Source: Acanthosepion esculentum (Eukaryota > Mollusca > Cephalopoda > Sepiida > Sepiidae). Taken from it: 64,000 nucleotides of DNA. The notes under the pieces were generated by a model. The model was not told where the DNA came from, ran no database searches, and saw only the letters and a list, made by a program, of their open reading frames with translations. The translations under genes and the position numbers were made by a program. Every line of letters starts with the position of its first letter. Positions within the stretch are counted from its first letter, which is position 1. Positions 61,841-64,000 of this stretch are shown one piece after another. Location: the NCBI GenBank assembly GCA_964036315.1, contig OZ038487.1, positions 53,077,282-53,141,281 of the forward strand, in the 5' to 3' direction.

Positions 61841-62217
61841 TATCTAATCTCCTCTTCTACCAATTTAAACGTATGATATTGCATTTAACTCAGTTACAGA
61901 TGAAAACTTAATGAACTAGTAATATTACAGTAGCTATACTTTAGGAAAAAAAGACTTTTCATGAATTTTATGTTAAAAATCAATGATATGCAATGGCTAG
62001 CAAGTAATTATCAGTTTGTTTTTTGAAGCAAAAATACTGTCCAAATGGATTTTACCAAAGATGGCATTATCAATATTTTAGAAAAATAAGAATCTGAAAT
62101 TTCTAATAGGTTGTATGCTACACTTAGTTTCAATGAGATGTTACTCCCAAGAAAGAAAAAAAAATCCTATATTCAATGTTGGTGTTTTTTTATTTATTAT
62201 TATCATCATCATCTTTT

Positions 62218-62240
62218 TCTTCTTCTTCATCAACATACAC
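62218..62240. repeat. (TCT)n run
   Basis: TTTTTCTTCTTCTTCATC. Confidence 0.7.
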
Positions 62241-62312
62241 GTTTCCTTCTGGGTACCAACTAGAGACTGAAGATCAGAAATGGCTTCATGACATTTTTCA
62301 CTGATCATTTTG

Positions 62313-62332
62313 TAAAAAAAAAAAAAAAAAAA
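62313..62332. repeat. Poly(A) run
   Basis: About 18 consecutive A after GT. No retroposed sequence recognised upstream. Confidence 0.8.
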
Positions 62333-62603
62333 TTCATATATATTTTACATAGATAAATCTCTTTGTAATTTGTGAGCTGTATTTGTGAGTACAATTTTTT
62401 GTATTTCTTTTAAGTATGAGCTACCAAGAATCGCTTCAATGAGTCTCTATTGGAACCTTTTCCAATCAATCCAAGGGCTTCAACTACAACTGGAATTATT
62501 GATGTCCAAATTTTTGAGGTTTCCACTTCAAGATTCTTCTATTTTGATAGTTTTCTTTTAAAATACATTACAATCTGCAGCAACTGCAATGTCACTTAAT
62601 GAT

Positions 62604-62610
62604 ATTATTA

Positions 62611-62642
<32 letters not shown>
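62604..62642. repeat. (ATT)n microsatellite
   Basis: About 12 ATT units with one variant. Confidence 0.95.
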
Positions 62643-62644
<2 letters not shown>

Positions 62645-62714
62645 TAGCATATGATGTTGGTTGCTGGTAAAATATTTATTCTTATTACACTTGTAACGTA
62701 AGCATAAACTGATT

Positions 62715-63180
62715 AGTTCTTGTAGGACTAAAACTCATACCAGACCTCAAGTGGAATTCATATATATTGCTCAATATACTGGAAAAATGGTTGATTTCTT
62801 GTACCGCTCCTGTATTTGACTCACCCTGCTATACTCCTTATAAAAGCCAGATCAGACCAAAAATAGAGTATTGCTGCCATATCTGGGCTAGTCCAATCTA
62901 GTTCTCACTTCCCTGTCTTGATAGAGTTCAAAAGCATCTATGTGGCCTTGTGGATGGTGAATTTTCCACTTTATACCTCATTTCCCAAGCAGCTCTCTAT
63001 TTCCAAGACAAGTGTTCTGACAATCTACATCCCTTGTTTCAACCAGCCCTGACCTTTCCATCTGGGACTTTCTATGCCATGTCCACAAGGGTGAATCATC
63101 CTCATTTCCTTCATATCCCATTAGTAAAAAGATAGTTCCACTTGGACAGCTTCTTCCTTTGAGTGGTTCTTGAGCTTTGT
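62715..63180 (+). pseudogene. LINE B fragment, RT C-terminal domain
   Basis: L-V-G-L-K-L-I-P-D-L-K-W-N-S, Y-K-S-Q-I-R-P-K-I-E-Y-C-C-H-I-W-A-S (62838-62893), V-D-G-E-F-S-T-L, C-S-D-N-L-H-P-L-F-Q-P-A-L-T-F, then M-S-T-R-V-N-H-P-H-F-L-H-I-P-L-V-K-R. Paralogue of 17185-17705, somewhat better preserved. Confidence 0.87.
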
Positions 63181-63321
63181 ATTGGGAGAATATGATTTTA
63201 AAAAAGATCTTTTAATGGACAGGCTGTATTTTTAATTTTTTGAGCACATATGCTTTTTGTAATGGCTCTGTTTCTAAGTTACAATCCAGTATACTCAATC
63301 TTTTCCTATTTTTTTTCACAG

Positions 63322-63432
63322 CATCCCAGTGCTCCAAAGATAACTGGTACTGTAACTTTTTCTATTCTGAACCTTCCCAAACTTTCAGAAGTGTTCAATT
63401 CGCATGTCAAATGGACAGGAGTCATTTATCAG
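63322..63432 (+). CDS. Candidate 111-bp exon encoding MATH-like beta strands
   Basis: Acceptor with a long pyrimidine tract (TTTTCCTATTTTTTTTCACAG, ending 63321) and donor TATCAG/GTTTCC at 63432. In phase 0 the exon gives 37 residues: H-P-S-A-P-K-I-T-G-T-V-T-F-S-I-L-N-L-P-K then L-S-E-V-F-N-S-H-V-K-W-T-G-V-I-Y-Q. The pattern F-x-I-x-N-L-x-K-L-S...S-x-x-V-x-W-x-x-x-I matches the first strands of MATH domains (F-x-V-x-N-F-S-x-L...S-P-x-F...W-x-I-x-V), as in USP7-type deubiquitinases and TRAF or SPOP proteins, which use it to bind partner peptides. Composition is more coding-like than its surroundings. The rest of the gene is not in the window, the donor is only moderate, and the domain call is from pattern recognition. 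Confidence 0.45.
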
Positions 63433-63487
63433 GTTTCCTGTTCATTTGATGACATCGTTGTAATCCATAGTTTGTCGTTGTTGTTGT

Positions 63488-63520
63488 TAGAGAGAGAGAG
63501 AGAGAGAGTGAGAGAGAGAC
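63488..63520. repeat. (GA)n microsatellite
   Basis: GA units with two GT interruptions, 55 bp after the candidate exon. Confidence 0.9.
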
Positions 63521-63639
63521 CGGTATGTCAATAAAGTGAAGCTTAGGTACAAATATACAAATCATAATATATCCATCATAACAACCATACTGATAAGTTT
63601 ACAGCAGGCACATGTATCACAGCCAAATATGCATGATAT

Positions 63640-64000
63640 GGTGATGCATTGCAATAAAAGGAGTGCAATAGTAATTGTTAGTTCAATTCCTGGTCCAGGC
63701 AGTGTGTACTTGGACTCAATGGATACAGAGTGAGCAATAAGTGAGCAGTACTAAAAATAAGTACTAGACAAGATAACCTTAAACATGGCAGTAGAACGAG
63801 AACAGTCTATCCCTGTAGATTAAATAAAGGGTTCAGTTCGGTTCAATTCAGAATTTTCTGTAGGTTACCAGGATCGATATATGTCTGATGGAGGCCATAA
63901 GGCACAACAACCAAAACATTGTGTTAACAACAACAAAGATGAGGACAATAGTCCAAATGTAAATAGTGTAAATAATGATAACTCCTCATACCAGAAATAA
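63640..64000 (+). mobile_element. tRNA-derived SINE 2, best copy (cut by window end)
   Basis: B-box-like TAGTTCAATTCCTGG (63679-63693), body CAGGCAGTGTGTACTTGGAC, CAGTACTAAAAATAAGTACT, AATAAAGGGTTCAGTTCGGT, module CTGATGGAGGCC...CAACCAAAACATTGTG (63884-63921) and tail AAAGATGAGGACAATAGTCC. Reaches the window edge. Confidence 0.82.

Overview
This window looks like repeat-dense intergenic or intronic DNA from a coleoid cephalopod, most likely an octopus. By eye it is strongly A/T-rich, has many long (TA)n tracts, and is filled with tRNA-derived SINEs, two families of decayed LINE, Penelope-like elements and mariner remnants of the kind I associate with octopus genomes. The species call is inference. 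No complete protein-coding gene is visible. Nearly every open frame is transposon debris or translated simple repeat. Four short stretches look like possible exons of large-intron genes: 2157-2216 (minus; a membrane segment between good splice sites), 8497-8586 (plus), 12548-12707 (plus, weak) and 63322-63432 (plus; MATH-like beta strands).

Layout. 1-9 kb: a mariner end, a deleted mariner, a purine block then a pyrimidine block with a 35-bp minisatellite, solo LTR 1 and a LINE A 3' end. 9-17 kb: LINE, SINE and gag fragments, including a nested stack at 14.8-16.6 kb. 17-23 kb: LINE B, Penelope copies, a 36-bp minisatellite and a near-perfect 71-bp palindrome. 23-31 kb: a SINE-rich zone with solo LTRs 2 and 3, a local duplication and two 5S-rRNA/tRNA composite SINEs. 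31-41 kb: minisatellite, LINE tails, an 80-bp MADE1-like MITE, a tandemly duplicated mariner 3' part, a fold-back, and a tRNA-like promoter followed by a canonical hammerhead ribozyme. 41-54 kb: a 2.2-kb LINE B copy, a terminal-inverted-repeat element, a Penelope copy and several LINE A copies. 54-64 kb: SINEs, one full-length dead mariner, inverted-repeat elements, a third 5S SINE, a GC-rich hairpin, LINE B and a candidate MATH exon.

Family names used below. LINE A is an endonuclease/RT retrotransposon whose RT C-terminus shows LLYGSECW and WFYRRMLRI; RTE/BovB-like or a near relative. LINE B is a CR1/Jockey-type element showing LKKATGPN, GPTLFLIYINDL and a C-terminal LWNSL. SINE 1 (about 470 bp), SINE 2 (tail like ...GATGAGGACAATAGTCC...) and SINE 3 (OR-like, tail like ...TTAAATAACCCA...) are my working labels.

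Most interesting theme: self-cleaving-RNA-like motifs recur in unrelated repeats. One hammerhead (40154-40196) has every core base and all three helices. Others, more or less decayed, sit in a minus-strand repeat at 47131-47175, a palindrome at 22659-22806, a minus-strand repeat at 36352-36397 and inside SINE 2.
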